Assembly: GCA_002700095.1 (NCBI GenBank)
Contig: PACL01000008.1
Coordinates: forward strand, 1-64,000
Reading direction: 5' to 3'
Source: Fulvimarina sp.
GTDB lineage: Bacteria; Pseudomonadota; Alphaproteobacteria; Rhizobiales; Rhizobiaceae
Length of the DNA stretch: 64,000 nucleotides
The notes beneath the pieces were generated by a model. The model made no database searches and was not told where the DNA came from. It saw only the letters and a program-made list of their open reading frames with translations. Positions 47,136 through 57,559 of this stretch are shown here, piece after piece (position 1 is the first letter of the stretch; the number at the start of each line of letters is the position of its first letter). The position numbers and the translations under genes were made by a program.

Positions 47136-47512
47136 ACCACAGCGAATTCGCCCAAACGTTTCTCGACGTCTGCCTCGATGTGTCGCTGGTGATGCTCGGC
47201 ATCGCCTTCTTCCTGACCATCGCCCGGATCATAAAGGGGCCGACCCTGCCGGACCGGGTGCTCGGCCTCGACATGCTGACATCCGTGGCCATCGGCTTCA
47301 TCGCCGTCATCGGCATCGACACCGGTTTCACCCTCTATGTCGACATCGCCATCGCCCTCGGTCTCGTCGGCTTCCTGGCGACGGTTGCCTTTGCGCGCTT
47401 CATCCTCGCCAGGGGCAAGACCGGGGACGACGACGAGAAGCTGGATCTGAGGCGGATCGACGGCGATCCGTTTGAATCTCGCGATACGTCCATCTCGAGG
47501 AATGCCCGCTGA
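47132..47512 (+). CDS. mrpF: Mrp antiporter subunit F
   Basis: 126 aa. Three membrane helices; [32 protein letters not shown] is diagnostic for MrpF/PhaF. The last ~30 residues are a charged extension ([18 protein letters not shown]) longer than in short family members. The start overlaps the mrpE stop, and the stop shares a base with the mrpG start. Confidence 0.92.
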   Translation: MNHSEFAQTFLDVCLDVSLVMLGIAFFLTIARIIKGPTLPDRVLGLDMLTSVAIGFIAVIGIDTGFTLYVDIAIALGLVGFLATVAFARFILARGKTGDDDEKLDLRRIDGDPFESRDTSISRNAR

Positions 47513-47931
47513 TGATCGATACGGTTCTGACCATCCTTGCAGGCCTCCTGGTCGTCGCCGGCTCCGCCTTCGCGGCCGTCGCTGCCCTTGGGATCCTGCG
47601 GCTGCCGGACATCTACACGCGCATGCATGCCGCTTCGAAGGCCGGCTCGGTCGGATCGGGCATGATGCTGCTGGCACTGGCGCTGGTCGCAAATTCCGGT
47701 CCAGAAGCATTGCGGGCCATCGCCGCCATCGCCTTCTTCCTGCTGACCGCGCCGCTTTCCGCCCATCTTCTCGCCAAGGCCGCCTATGCCGTCGGCTACA
47801 AGCTGTGGCCGGGCTCGGTCCTCGACGAGATGCCGCAGATTGCCCCCAAGCCCCGCGGGTCCGACACGCCCGGGGAGCCGCATCCGGCCTCCAATGCCGA
47901 GGTGAAGCCGGCGATCCGGCGGGGAGGCTGA
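47512..47931 (+). CDS. mrpG: Mrp antiporter subunit G
   Basis: 139 aa. PhaG_MnhG_YufB domain: LGILRLPDIYTRMHAASKAGSVGSGMMLLALAL and FLLTAPLSAHLLAKAAY. The C-terminal ~35 residues are proline-rich and hydrophilic. It completes the seven-subunit operon; the next gene starts one base after its stop. Confidence 0.92.
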   Translation: MIDTVLTILAGLLVVAGSAFAAVAALGILRLPDIYTRMHAASKAGSVGSGMMLLALALVANSGPEALRAIAAIAFFLLTAPLSAHLLAKAAYAVGYKLWPGSVLDEMPQIAPKPRGSDTPGEPHPASNAEVKPAIRRGG

Positions 47932-47932
47932 C

Positions 47933-48403
47933 ATGTCGGCCGGTGGCTCGCGCATCCTCTCCGGTCTGTTCATCGTCTTCGCCGGCCTGTTCGGTGCGGC
48001 GGGCGTCGCCGGCGCGGCGATCGGCGCCCATGTCGTCTCCGACGACAGGTTTGTCGCGATCGCCGCCTCCATGGCGCTGTTCCACGGGCCGGCCCTCCTG
48101 GGCCTTGCCGCCGTACTCGGCCGCGCGCCGCGGCTTCTCGGCCTTGCGGGCATGGCGGCGATCGTCGGCGTCGTCCTGTTTTCCGGCGATCTGGCGACCC
48201 GCGCGGCCACCGGAGCCTCGCTCTTTGCCAATGCGGCCCCGACCGGCGGGATGATGCTGATCGCCGCCTGGTTGATGGTGGCGGTGGCAGGCGTCCTCGC
48301 CATGTTCGGGCGGGCCGAGACGAGCCGCCGGCCGGGCTCCACCGGTCCTGCCCCTGGTGCTGCCCCCAGGATCGCCCCCAGCATCGACGGAGTGACACGA
48401 TGA
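47933..48403 (+). CDS. DUF423 family membrane protein
   Basis: 156 aa with four hydrophobic segments. FAGLFGAAGVAGAAIGAHV, ALFHGPALLGLAAVLG, LFSGDL and APTGGMMLIAAWLMVAVAG correspond to the conserved blocks of DUF423 small membrane proteins. Function is unknown. It starts 1 base after mrpG and its stop overlaps the following SDR start (ATGA), so it is translated as part of the mrp operon. Confidence 0.78.
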   Translation: MSAGGSRILSGLFIVFAGLFGAAGVAGAAIGAHVVSDDRFVAIAASMALFHGPALLGLAAVLGRAPRLLGLAGMAAIVGVVLFSGDLATRAATGASLFANAAPTGGMMLIAAWLMVAVAGVLAMFGRAETSRRPGSTGPAPGAAPRIAPSIDGVTR

Positions 48404-49197
48404 ACGGCTTCGATACGGCGCTCTTTGCGGGCAAGACCATCGTCGTCACCGGGGCCGGCCGCGGCATCGGTGCGGCCGTCGCCCGTGGCTTCCTCCAGAC
48501 CGGCGGGCGCGTGATCGCCCATGCCGGGCGCAGTCTCGACCATGCGCAAGCCGATCTCTTGGCAGGTCTCGGCGACGACGAGACGAGCCGGCTGACGCTT
48601 CTGACCACGGACCTCGCTGCACGGGACGGCGGCGAGAGGCTGGCCGGGCAGATCCTCGACGCGCTCGGCGGGCCGCTGGACGTCCTCGTCAACAATGCGG
48701 GCACCATGGTCGGCCGGATTCCGGCGGTGGAAGTCGATGCGAACGCCTTCGACGCGGTCGTCGATCTCAACGTGCGCTCGGTGGTCGCACTGACGACGGC
48801 GCTCTTGCCGGCGCTGAAACAGGGCGGCGAGGCCGAGGGCGGGGCGGCAGTGGTCAACACCTCGTCGATCTCGGCGATCGTCGGCGGCAGTCCGGGCTCC
48901 TCGCTCTATTCTTCCTCGAAGGCCTTCATCTCGACCTGGACGCGGGCGCTCGCCCGGGAACTCGCGCCGGACCATGTGCGGGTCAACGCCGTCTCACCCG
49001 GCACGATCATGACCGATTTTCACCGGCGCTACTCGTCGCAGGAAAAGCTCGACGCCACCGCTGCGTCGATTCCGATGAAGCGGCTCGGCACCGCCGAGGA
49101 TTGCGCGCCGGCCTATCTGTTCCTGTCCAGCGCCCGGCTCTCCGGCTACCTCACCGGCCAGGTGATCGAGGTGAATGGCGGCCAGTTCATGGGATGA
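48400..49197 (+). CDS. SDR family oxidoreductase
   Basis: 265 aa. Classical SDR: TGAGRGIGAAVARG (cofactor motif), NNAG, TSSISAIVG with catalytic Ser, YSSSK (Tyr and Lys), and a C-terminal GYLTGQVIEVNGGQFMG. The substrate is unknown. It overlaps the DUF423 gene by four bases and is the last gene of the nine-gene mrp run. Confidence 0.87.
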   Translation: MNGFDTALFAGKTIVVTGAGRGIGAAVARGFLQTGGRVIAHAGRSLDHAQADLLAGLGDDETSRLTLLTTDLAARDGGERLAGQILDALGGPLDVLVNNAGTMVGRIPAVEVDANAFDAVVDLNVRSVVALTTALLPALKQGGEAEGGAAVVNTSSISAIVGGSPGSSLYSSSKAFISTWTRALARELAPDHVRVNAVSPGTIMTDFHRRYSSQEKLDATAASIPMKRLGTAEDCAPAYLFLSSARLSGYLTGQVIEVNGGQFMG

Positions 49198-49435
49198 GGC
49201 CCCCGGGCCGGTTTCCCACGCCCGCTCGTTGAGCGGCCTGAGGGAACCAGTGTCGTCGCGCGGCAGCTCCTCGGCGAGCAGAAGACGGCTCCTGCGGCCG
49301 CGAGGCTGCAAGATCCCCGCCCGGCACACGAGCCCGGCACCCGAAATGGAGTTCGGGCGTTGCGAAACGGGCACAGATGCCCTCTGCGCGCGCGCCGCGA
49401 CGTTGATTTTTCTTTTCCGCGCAACCCGTTCCCGT

Positions 49436-51142
49436 ATGAGAATTCCATGGCCTTGCCTGTTTCGGGCCGGGCGAGACGTGTGTTGGGGATTCTTGCGCAA
49501 ACGGATCACGTCGGCGATCGTCTTTTCCCTTGCGACGGCCATCGGCCTGTCGCTCGCCGGTCAGCTGTGGGTTTCCAGCGAGAATGCCGACCGGCGCCGT
49601 TTCAGCCAGCTTGCCGACGACGCCGTCGGCCGTGTCGACGCGCGGCTCGCCTCCTATGTCTCGCTGCTCTACGCGACGCGGGCCTTCCTCGCCGTGGATG
49701 GACCGGGCATCTCGGCCGAAAAATTCGAACACTTCATTTCCGGGCTCGATCTGGCGGAACGCCATGACGGCATCCAGGGAATCGGCTTTGCCGCAACGAT
49801 CCCGGCGGCGGCCGCGACGAGTGTCGCCGACGAACTGTCGGCCCGCTATAGCCGCCCCGTGGAGATCTGGCCGACGACGACGGACCAGCCGCTGCGCACG
49901 CCCATCGTGCTGCTCGAGCCCCAGGACCCGCGTAACCGGGTGGCCATCGGCTACGACATGTATTCCGATCCGATGCGGCGCGAAGCGATGGATGCCGCGG
50001 CGAGGTCGGGGCGGCCGACCGCGTCCGGTGCGGTCCGTCTCGTCCAGGAGATCGACGAGAACCGGCAGTTCGGCTTCCTGATCTATCTGCCGGTGGCAGC
50101 CGGCGAAGCCTCCCGGGTCTCCGCGATCTCGCCGTCGGAAGGACCAGGTTTCGTCTACGCGCCGCTGCGCACCGGCGACTTTCTGGAAGCCGCGCTGTTT
50201 CAGATGCCGCAGCCGGCCCTCCATGTCGAAGCCTTCGACGGCGAAGCGAAGCCGGAGCGCCGGATCTTCTCGTCGCGCGAGCCGCTCCTTCCCGAGATCG
50301 CCCACTTCGCGGTCGAGCGACGGCTCGACGTCGCCGGCCGGACATGGCTCTTCCGCTTGTCCCCGACGGCGAATTTCGAGCGGCTCGGCTCCAACTATCC
50401 CGCGGCGCTCTTGGCGACCTTCGTGCTCGGCCTCGCCATCGTCCTGGCGCTGTTGTCGCTCGTCCAGTCCCGGCGGCTCGAGGCCGTCGCCGCGCTGAAC
50501 GAGGCCAGCCAGCGCAACCTCGCGCAGAAGGACATGCTGCTGCGCGAGATGAACCACCGCATCAAGAACTCGATCGCCCGCATGCTCTCCATCGCCCGGC
50601 AGACCGCCCGGCGAGCCGAGAGCCTCGAGGACTTCACCACGCGCTATTCCGCCCGCCTGCAGGCGATGGCGGCCGCCCAGGAGATGCTGACCCGGTCGCG
50701 ATGGGGGAGGGCGGAGATCGGGGCACTGCTATCCGCCGAACTCGCCCAGGTCTTCGGCGAGGACGAGGAGAGCTGCCGGCTCGAGGGTCCCGAAGTCGAG
50801 GTGGACGAAACCGTCAGTCAGGCGCTCGGCCTGACCTTCCACGAACTCGCGACCAACGCGATGAAATATGGCGCCCTCTCAAGTCCCGAGGGAACGCTGG
50901 TCGTCGAATGGCGGCTGGACGGGCAAGACCTCGTCATCGACTGGCACGAACAGGGCGGCCAGGCGCCGGACCTGTCCGCGGCCAGGGCCGGCTTCGGCAC
51001 CAAGCTTATCGACATGACGATTCGCGGCGAACTCGGCGGCTCGATCGAGCGGCGGGCGGGCGAGGGCCTGTTCGCCATCCTCATCCGCTTTCCCTTCGCC
51101 GGGCGGGGAACGTCCCAGCCGGTGCCGGGCGCGCGGCTCTGA
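49436..51142 (+). CDS. HWE-type sensor histidine kinase with CHASE domain
   Basis: 568 aa from ATG 49436; GTG 49478 is an alternative start closer to the first helix. A membrane helix (ITSAIVFSLATAIGLSLAGQLWV), a ~230-residue periplasmic CHASE-like domain (YATRAFLAVDG, HDGIQGIGFAATIPA, GYDMYSDPMRREAMDAAARSGRPTASG), a second helix (PAALLATFVLGLAIVLALLSLV), then the kinase. The phospho-acceptor is in LREMNHRIKNSIARMLSIARQT. The ATPase part (FHELATNAMKYGALS, DWHEQGG with the W-x-E signature) marks the HWE subfamily. Typical partners are PhyR-type stress or light regulators; no response regulator is adjacent. Ligand unknown. Confidence 0.88.
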   Translation: MRIPWPCLFRAGRDVCWGFLRKRITSAIVFSLATAIGLSLAGQLWVSSENADRRRFSQLADDAVGRVDARLASYVSLLYATRAFLAVDGPGISAEKFEHFISGLDLAERHDGIQGIGFAATIPAAAATSVADELSARYSRPVEIWPTTTDQPLRTPIVLLEPQDPRNRVAIGYDMYSDPMRREAMDAAARSGRPTASGAVRLVQEIDENRQFGFLIYLPVAAGEASRVSAISPSEGPGFVYAPLRTGDFLEAALFQMPQPALHVEAFDGEAKPERRIFSSREPLLPEIAHFAVERRLDVAGRTWLFRLSPTANFERLGSNYPAALLATFVLGLAIVLALLSLVQSRRLEAVAALNEASQRNLAQKDMLLREMNHRIKNSIARMLSIARQTARRAESLEDFTTRYSARLQAMAAAQEMLTRSRWGRAEIGALLSAELAQVFGEDEESCRLEGPEVEVDETVSQALGLTFHELATNAMKYGALSSPEGTLVVEWRLDGQDLVIDWHEQGGQAPDLSAARAGFGTKLIDMTIRGELGGSIERRAGEGLFAILIRFPFAGRGTSQPVPGARL

Positions 51143-51226
51143 GGCCAGCTGGGGCGCCGCGGTTCGTCGAGACGTCATCCAGTGGTCGACAAGCGTCTCA
51201 GGACGGCCTGCCGCGCCGTCTCCGAA

Positions 51227-51709
51227 TCACGCTCCTCTGGCCTGCCCTCGGCCGTCCCATGCCGCAAACGCCTCGATCAGCGGGCCGTAGTCGCCCGGCG
51301 CGGGAAACTGCGGGAACGATTTCGGCGCGCCGGTCTCCGCGAAGGCCAGCTTCTCGCTCGTGCAGGTCTCGATGAAGGGGGCGATGTCGCCGGTGTCGTC
51401 CAGCATCGGCGATCTCAGATTCACGAAACCGGCGATGCGCCGCGGCTTCGAGAACACCCAGCTGAGGCAGGACGGGCAGAAGAAGTGCTGCACGTCCTCG
51501 CCCTTGAGGCCGCCCAGGACCGGCTCGCCGGCGGTGACGACGAAGCCGTCCTCGGGCAGCATCATCGTCAGGGAATAGGCGCTCGACGCCATCTTCTGGC
51601 AGCCCCGGCAGTGGCAGGCGGCCGTCACCAGCGGCGCCGATCTCACCTCGAAGGTGAGGGCGCCGCAGCGGCAGCTTCCCTTGCGCGGCAGGTTCCAGTC
51701 TGCGGCCAT
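51227..51709 (-). CDS. GFA (glutathione-dependent formaldehyde-activating/CENP-V) family protein
   Basis: 160 aa from ATG 51709, which has GGAG about 9 nt upstream; an ATG at 51724 has almost no spacer. Zinc-binding cysteines are in GSCRCGALTFEV, ACHCRGCQKM and FFCPSCLSWVF, the usual GFA pattern. Members are commonly annotated as formaldehyde-activating enzymes, but most are functionally uncharacterised. Single gene. Confidence 0.87.
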   Translation of the reverse strand: MAADWNLPRKGSCRCGALTFEVRSAPLVTAACHCRGCQKMASSAYSLTMMLPEDGFVVTAGEPVLGGLKGEDVQHFFCPSCLSWVFSKPRRIAGFVNLRSPMLDDTGDIAPFIETCTSEKLAFAETGAPKSFPQFPAPGDYGPLIEAFAAWDGRGQARGA

Positions 51710-51805
51710 CCTCTCGATCTCCATCCTGTGAGCTCGAGGCGGGCGCTCGTCCCGCCTCCCGGCGATGCCCGCCCGCTTGGCGCAGCGGGCATCGGCCGAC
51801 CCGGC

Positions 51806-51904
51806 CTAGAGCGGGATGATCAGCTTTGCTCGATATCCCGCTCTATCATTTTGTTGCCGCATGATCTCTTCCGAAAAGCGGTTCCCACTTTTCGGGATCA
51901 TGCT

Positions 51905-51908
<4 letters not shown>
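51806..51908 (-). repeat. Palindromic intergenic repeat, copy 1
   Basis: About 103 bp made of two adjacent inverted repeats. Read on the minus strand it begins CTAGAGCATGATCCCGAAAA, forms a hairpin with CTTTTCGG...GATCATGC, and continues with ATAGAGCGGGAT pairing to ATCCCGCTCTAG. Elements beginning with AGCATGATCCCGAAAAGTGG are very common in rhizobial genomes. A second, more diverged copy lies at 55024-55132. The AKR stop codon (51905-51907) falls inside the element. Confidence 0.85.
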
Positions 51909-52894
<986 letters not shown>

Positions 52895-52996
52895 CGTCTT
52901 GTCCTTTTCGCTGATGCGATGATCGGCAAGATGGGCCGCGGGGAGGGGGCCGGGTAGGCCGTCGCGCTTTCACGGGCTGTTCGATATGGTTCATCA

Positions 52997-53881
52997 ATGG
53001 ACCGATCGCTTCTGTCACCGCTCTCACTGTTCGCCACCGTCGCGCGGCTGCGCTCCTTCCGGGCCGCCGGCCGGGAGAGCGGGTTGTCGCCCTCCGCCGT
53101 CAGCCACGCGGTCGCCTCGCTGGAGACGTCGCTCGGCGTGCGGCTGCTGCAGCGGACCACGCGGTCGGTCTCGCCGACCCCGGAGGGCGCGGCGCTGCTG
53201 GAGCGTCTGGCGCCCGCTTTGGCGGAAATTTCCGAGGCGGTGCTGGCGGCGGGGGCTGAGATCGGCGAAGCGGCGGGAACGCTGAAGATCAATCTCTCGC
53301 GCTCGGCCTTCGAGATCGTGGTGCTGCCCAGGCTCGCCGCCTTTCGCGCGGCCCATCCCCACGTGACCCTCGATCTCATCCTCGACGACGGCCTCGTCGA
53401 CGTCGCATCGCGGGGCTTCGACGCCGGCATCAGGCTGCGCGAATCGATCGAGCAGGACATGATCCGGGTTCCGGCCGGGCCGCCGCTGTCCCTGGCGATC
53501 GTCGCCAGCCCGGATTATCTCGCGGCCAACGGCACACCGCTGACGCCCGGCGATCTTGCCGGCCATGCCGGGATCATGCGCCGCTTCGACACCGGCGAGA
53601 TCTATCGCTGGGAATTCGAGGCGGCGGGCCGACCCGTCGTGGCGTTGCCGAAGCCTGCCATGGCCGTCAACGACACCAAGGCCGGTATCGACGCTGCGGT
53701 TGCAGGCCTCGGGATCGCCGTCGCGATGCTGCCGCAGGTCGCGGCTCTGATCGAGGAAGGGCGGCTGGTTCGCCTGCTCGCCGACCATTCGCCGGAATTT
53801 GCCGGCTTCGGCATCTATTATCCGTCGCGCCGCCAGTTGCGGCCGGCGCTGCGGGCGTTCATCGAGCACTACCGTACCTGA
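52997..53881 (+). CDS. LysR family transcriptional regulator
   Basis: 294 aa. N-terminal winged HTH (LFATVARLRSFRAAGRESGLSPSAVSHAVASLETSLGVRLLQRTTRSVSPTPEGAALLERL) and a PBP2-type effector domain (LDLILDDGLVDVASRGFDAGIRLRESI, VPAGPPLSLAIVASPDYL). This looks like the CrgA/DmlR-like group. It diverges from the aldo/keto reductase gene across a 102-bp gap, the usual layout for a LysR activator and its target. Confidence 0.92.
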   Translation: MDRSLLSPLSLFATVARLRSFRAAGRESGLSPSAVSHAVASLETSLGVRLLQRTTRSVSPTPEGAALLERLAPALAEISEAVLAAGAEIGEAAGTLKINLSRSAFEIVVLPRLAAFRAAHPHVTLDLILDDGLVDVASRGFDAGIRLRESIEQDMIRVPAGPPLSLAIVASPDYLAANGTPLTPGDLAGHAGIMRRFDTGEIYRWEFEAAGRPVVALPKPAMAVNDTKAGIDAAVAGLGIAVAMLPQVAALIEEGRLVRLLADHSPEFAGFGIYYPSRRQLRPALRAFIEHYRT

Positions 53882-53930
53882 CCGCGACGCGGCCGGTGTC
53901 GCATCAGCCGGCTGCCGCGCAGGTCGGCGA

Positions 53931-54623
53931 TCAGAAGTCCAGTTCGGCGTAGTTCAGCGACGGCGGCAGGCCGCGGATGCGCTCGGTCAGAAGGATGCGG
54001 AAGGCCGGACGGGACTTGACCCGCATGTACCAGTCCTTGGCCTGCGGCTCGCTGTCCCAGGGGACTTCCCCGATATAGTCGAGGGTCGAGAGGGAGGCCG
54101 CCGCGGCCATGTCGGCATAGGAGAGGCGCGGGCCGGCCAGCCAGTCCCGCTCCTCGACCAGCCAGCCGAGATAGCGCAGGTGATGCTTGAGGTTGGCCCT
54201 TGCTGCCCGGATCGCAGAGGCGTCGGGTGCGCCGCCGCCGTCCTCGGGGCGCATCTCCAGCTTGAACACGCGCTCGCGGATCAGGTAGCGGGTGACCTCG
54301 CTCTCCATCTTCTTGAGAAACCATTCGGTGAGCCGGCGCGCCTCGGCGCGCTCCAGCGGTTTTTCCGACATCAGCCGCTTGTCGCGCTGGAAGGCGCCGC
54401 GGGTCTCGTCGAGATACTCGCCGGCGACGATGCCGCCGACGATCGGCGGGCCGGCGTCCTCCACCAGCACCGGCAGGCTGGCGGCCGGATTGAGCATCAG
54501 GAAGTCGCGGCGCCGCTCCCACGGCCGCTCCTCCACCAGCTCGCAGCGTTCGCCGTATTCGGCCAGCACCAGCCGGACGAAGCGGGAGGCGGCTGACATC
54601 GGATGGTGGTGCAGTTTCAACAT
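53931..54623 (-). CDS. Glutathione S-transferase family protein
   Basis: 230 aa. The N-terminal thioredoxin-like domain (LKLHHHPMSAASRFVRLVLAEYGERCELVEERPWERR, PAASLPVLVEDAG with the cis-Pro) and all-helical C-terminal domain (LSYADMAAAASLSTLDYIGEVPW) are GST-like. LSYADMAAA is the conserved N-capping/hydrophobic staple region. The substrate is unknown. A GST gene close to uppP is a frequent arrangement in rhizobia, as far as I recall. Confidence 0.85.
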   Translation of the reverse strand: MLKLHHHPMSAASRFVRLVLAEYGERCELVEERPWERRRDFLMLNPAASLPVLVEDAGPPIVGGIVAGEYLDETRGAFQRDKRLMSEKPLERAEARRLTEWFLKKMESEVTRYLIRERVFKLEMRPEDGGGAPDASAIRAARANLKHHLRYLGWLVEERDWLAGPRLSYADMAAAASLSTLDYIGEVPWDSEPQAKDWYMRVKSRPAFRILLTERIRGLPPSLNYAELDF

Positions 54624-55023
54624 TTCGCCTGGGATCGGTTTGTTTGCGACGGCGGCACGAGCAGCATGCGCATCGGCCGGCTGACGAGGCTCCTCGCAGA
54701 GCCTGCTGGCGGCGCAGTCAGGACAGTTTCGAAAGGATCACACAAATTCGTCAACAGATTGGAAAAAGGAATGTTTCCCTCGCGGCAGGTGCCGCGGGGT
54801 GGGGCGGGCGACTGGTTGTCGAATGCGGCAGGCCGAGAATCGGTTCCCCCCGGCGGGCCGGCTGGTCAGCCTCGCGTCAGCGCCGCAGCCCTAAGTCCTG
54901 CGCCGCGGGCCACTGCATCGCGGGCCATTGCATCCGGATCCCCGTCGTGGAAGGGGCCGCCCCATGTCTGCCAGGCGGCCACAGTGGATGCGTCGGTCTG
55001 CCATGATCGCGGCGATACCGGGT
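54624..55023. other. Intergenic region between GST and uppP
   Basis: No ORF with convincing codon use. The first part contains the GST promoter; an AT-richer stretch (ACACAAATTCGTCAACAG, about 54741-54760) could be part of a regulatory region. The second copy of the palindromic repeat follows. Confidence 0.4.
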
Positions 55024-55132
55024 CTGGAGCATGATCGCGAAAAAGCGGAACACGCCTTTCGCAAAGGATCATGCGGCAATAGCAAGATGATAGAGCGGGA
55101 TGGCGATCGGAGCCGATCTCATCCCGCCCTGG
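55024..55132 (+). repeat. Palindromic intergenic repeat, copy 2
   Basis: About 109 bp, in the opposite orientation to copy 1. It begins CTGGAGCATGATCGCGAAAA, continues GATCATGCGGCAA and ATGATAGAGCGGGATGG, and ends ATCCCGCCCTGG. The two-hairpin architecture matches copy 1, while the loops differ. It lies about 58 bp before the uppP start, so it is transcribed or overlaps the uppP leader. Confidence 0.8.
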
Positions 55133-55189
55133 AGAGCCATCGCCGGGCGACCGGCGACGGCAGGCATTCATGGCGCAAGGAGAGCGAGC

Positions 55190-56143
55190 TTGGATCTTGG
55201 AGCCTATTTCGACGCGGCGCTCCTCGGCATCGTCGAGGGTCTGACCGAATTCATCCCCGTCTCCTCGACGGGGCACATCCTGCTGCTCGGACATTTCCTC
55301 GGCTTTCACTCGACCGCCCGCACCTTCGAGATCGTCATCCAGCTCGGTGCGATCCTGGCGATCCTCCTCGTCTATTTCGCGCGGCTGTGGCAGCTCTTCA
55401 TCACCCTGCCCAGCAGCGCAAGGAGCCGGCATTTCGTCCTCGGCATCCTCGCCGCCTTCCTGCCGGCGGCCGTGGTCGGGGTGATCGCCCACGACTTCAT
55501 CAAGGAGGTGCTGTTCGAGACGCCGATGGTGATCTGCATCGCCCTCGTCGTCGGCGGCATCCTGCTCCTCGTCATCGACAAGGTGCCGAGGCGCGTGCGC
55601 TACGACGACGTGATGGACTATCCGCTGTGGCTGTGTCTCGCCATTGGCGCCTTCCAGTGCCTCGCCATGATCCCTGGAACGTCGCGCTCGGGCGCGACCA
55701 TCGCCGGCTCGCTGCTGATGGGAACGGACAAGCGCTCGGCGGCGGAATTCTCGTTCTTCCTCGCCATGCCGACCATGGTCGGCGCCGTCGCCTACGACGT
55801 CTTCAAGAACCGCGACGTGCTCTCGCTGGACGATGCCGGGCTGATCGCCGTCGGCTTCCTCTTCGCCTTCGTCTCGGCGCTGTTCGTGGTGCGCACGCTG
55901 CTCGACTTCGTCTCGCGCCATGGTTTCGCGCCCTTCGCCTGGTGGCGGATCGGTGTCGGCACGCTCGGCATGGTGCTGCTTCTGGCGACGGGCCCGGCCA
56001 CAGGCGAAAGCCGGCCGGCCTCCCTCGACGCCGAAGCTGTGTCAGAGCACCCGCTCAGCGTCGACGACATCCTCCGGAGCGAGGCGCCCGCCGCCGATCA
56101 TCCGGCGAGCGGCAAGAGCGAGCGCGTCACGGCGGAGCCGTGA
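55190..56143 (+). CDS. uppP: Undecaprenyl-diphosphatase
   Basis: 317 aa from TTG 55190, chosen for a strong AAGGAG 7-8 nt upstream and because [23 protein letters not shown] is where UppP proteins begin. Signatures: [25 protein letters not shown] (catalytic Glu region) and [18 protein letters not shown]. Eight or so membrane helices. It recycles undecaprenyl pyrophosphate for peptidoglycan synthesis. The C-terminal ~45 residues form a hydrophilic tail beyond the usual ~270-residue length. Confidence 0.94.
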   Translation: MDLGAYFDAALLGIVEGLTEFIPVSSTGHILLLGHFLGFHSTARTFEIVIQLGAILAILLVYFARLWQLFITLPSSARSRHFVLGILAAFLPAAVVGVIAHDFIKEVLFETPMVICIALVVGGILLLVIDKVPRRVRYDDVMDYPLWLCLAIGAFQCLAMIPGTSRSGATIAGSLLMGTDKRSAAEFSFFLAMPTMVGAVAYDVFKNRDVLSLDDAGLIAVGFLFAFVSALFVVRTLLDFVSRHGFAPFAWWRIGVGTLGMVLLLATGPATGESRPASLDAEAVSEHPLSVDDILRSEAPAADHPASGKSERVTAEP

Positions 56144-56216
56144 GCGCAGGGATTTCGGCTGGACCTTCGAGCAATCCCTCGACCCGGTCTCTCGTCCGGG
56201 CCCTTGAGATGCCTCG

Positions 56217-57245
56217 TCAGGCGACGCCGTCCTGATTCTTGGGGTCGAGGCCGCCGCCCTGGGGCTGCGGCTTGGTGAACTGGCCCTGGGGGCGGAAGCG
56301 GATCAGATAGGTCGGCAGGATCGCGTCGAGCGTGCGCGGCATGCGATCGAAGGCCTCAAGCGTGCGGCCCTCGGCCTTGGCTTCGTCGGACACGACATTG
56401 TCGACCTTCAGGAGCGCCACCTGATCCTCGGTCAGCGGCGCGCCGGGCAGAAAGCGCATCATCCGGGCCATCGTGGAAGCCGCGCCGAAGGGGATCGTCA
56501 CGAAGCGCCGCTTGCGGCCGATGACGCGCAGCATCTCTTCCATCATCTGGCGGAAGGTGAGCACCTCCGGGCCGCCGAGCTCGTAGATCCGGCCACCGGG
56601 AACCTTGCCCTCCACCGTGTCGGCCACCGCTTCGGCGACGTCGCCGACGAAGACCGGCTGGTAGCGGGTATGACCGCCGCCGACCAGCGGCAGGAACGGT
56701 GAGACGCGCGCCATTGCGGCGAATCGGTTGAAGAACTGGTCCTCGGCGCCGAAGACGATGGAGGGCCGAAGGATCGTTGCGTCCGGAACCGTCTCGAGCA
56801 CCGCCGCCTCGCCGGCGGCCTTGGAACGGCCATAGGCCGAGGCGGAGTTCGCGTCGGCGCCGATCGCCGAGATCTGGGTCAGGCCGGCGCCGACGCCCCG
56901 GCTGGCCTCGGCCACGGCGCGAGCGCCGAAGTTCTGGACGGTATCGAAATTCTGGCGGCCGCTCTCGGCCAGGATGCCGACGAGGTTGACGACGTGATCG
57001 GCGTTTTCGACGGCCCGGTCGACCGACCAGCGATAGCGCAGATTCGCCTGGATCGGCAGGATCTGGCCCATGTTGCCGGTGATCTGCAGGTGATAGGCGA
57101 GGTCCGGCCGCCGGCAGGCGACGCGGACGCGGTGACCCCGGCGGCAGAGCGCCTGCGCGACGTAGCGCCCGAGAAAACCGGATCCGCCGAACAGAACAAC
57201 CGTCTTGTTCAAACCGATCGTCATCGCATCCGCTCCTTCGCTCAT
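56217..57245 (-). CDS. Complex I NDUFA9-subunit family / atypical SDR protein
   Basis: 342 aa, convergent with uppP. Rossmann motif VVLFGGSGFLGRYVAQAL, VNLVGILAESGRQNFDTVQNFGARAVAEA, YGRSKAAGEAAV (Tyr-x3-Lys) and ILRPSIVFGAEDQFFNRFAAMAR are typical of the NDUFA9-like atypical SDRs found in alphaproteobacteria. In mitochondria the homologue is an accessory complex I subunit; the bacterial role is not settled. An upstream ATG at 57245 is used; ATG 57224 (MTIGLNK) is an alternative start. Confidence 0.87.
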   Translation of the reverse strand: MSEGADAMTIGLNKTVVLFGGSGFLGRYVAQALCRRGHRVRVACRRPDLAYHLQITGNMGQILPIQANLRYRWSVDRAVENADHVVNLVGILAESGRQNFDTVQNFGARAVAEASRGVGAGLTQISAIGADANSASAYGRSKAAGEAAVLETVPDATILRPSIVFGAEDQFFNRFAAMARVSPFLPLVGGGHTRYQPVFVGDVAEAVADTVEGKVPGGRIYELGGPEVLTFRQMMEEMLRVIGRKRRFVTIPFGAASTMARMMRFLPGAPLTEDQVALLKVDNVVSDEAKAEGRTLEAFDRMPRTLDAILPTYLIRFRPQGQFTKPQPQGGGLDPKNQDGVA

Positions 57246-57429
57246 CCTGCGGGGTCCGGCCCCGTGGGGACAACCAGGGTCGACGAACCGGCGCTGCGCG
57301 CGCGTCGTCGACTAGACCCGTCCGCGTCGGCTCATAGCCTTTTCGCCCCGCCAGGTGAAGGCGGGATTTCGCCACCGGCTGAAAGGGATGGCGGAACACG
57401 TTTTCCGACGTGCCCAGCCAAAATCCGCG

Positions 57430-57458
57430 TTGACAGGGAGAAGGGCAGCTTCTAATGG
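57430..57458 (+). promoter_or_regulatory. Promoter of tRNA-Leu
   Basis: A perfect -35 hexamer TTGACA (57430-57435) is followed by a -10-like TCTAATGG (57451-57458). The tRNA begins at 57469, about 10-13 nt later, so transcription would start almost at the mature 5' end. Confidence 0.7.
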
Positions 57459-57468
57459 TCCGCCCCGA

Positions 57469-57553
57469 GCCCAGGTGGCGGAATTGGTAGACGCGCACGG
57501 TTCAGGTCCGTGTGCCGCGAGGCGTGAAGGTTCGAGTCCTTTCCTGGGCACCA
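57469..57553 (+). tRNA. tRNA-Leu (anticodon CAG)
   Basis: An 85-nt class II tRNA. The acceptor stem GCCCAGG (57469-57475) pairs with CCTGGGC (57543-57549), followed by discriminator A and an encoded CCA. The anticodon loop TTCAGGT sits in the CACGG/CCGTG stem, giving CAG. The long variable arm (GTGCCGCGAGGCGT region) and the GGTTCGAGTCC T-arm are as expected for leucine. Confidence 0.96.
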
Positions 57554-57559
57554 TTTCCG

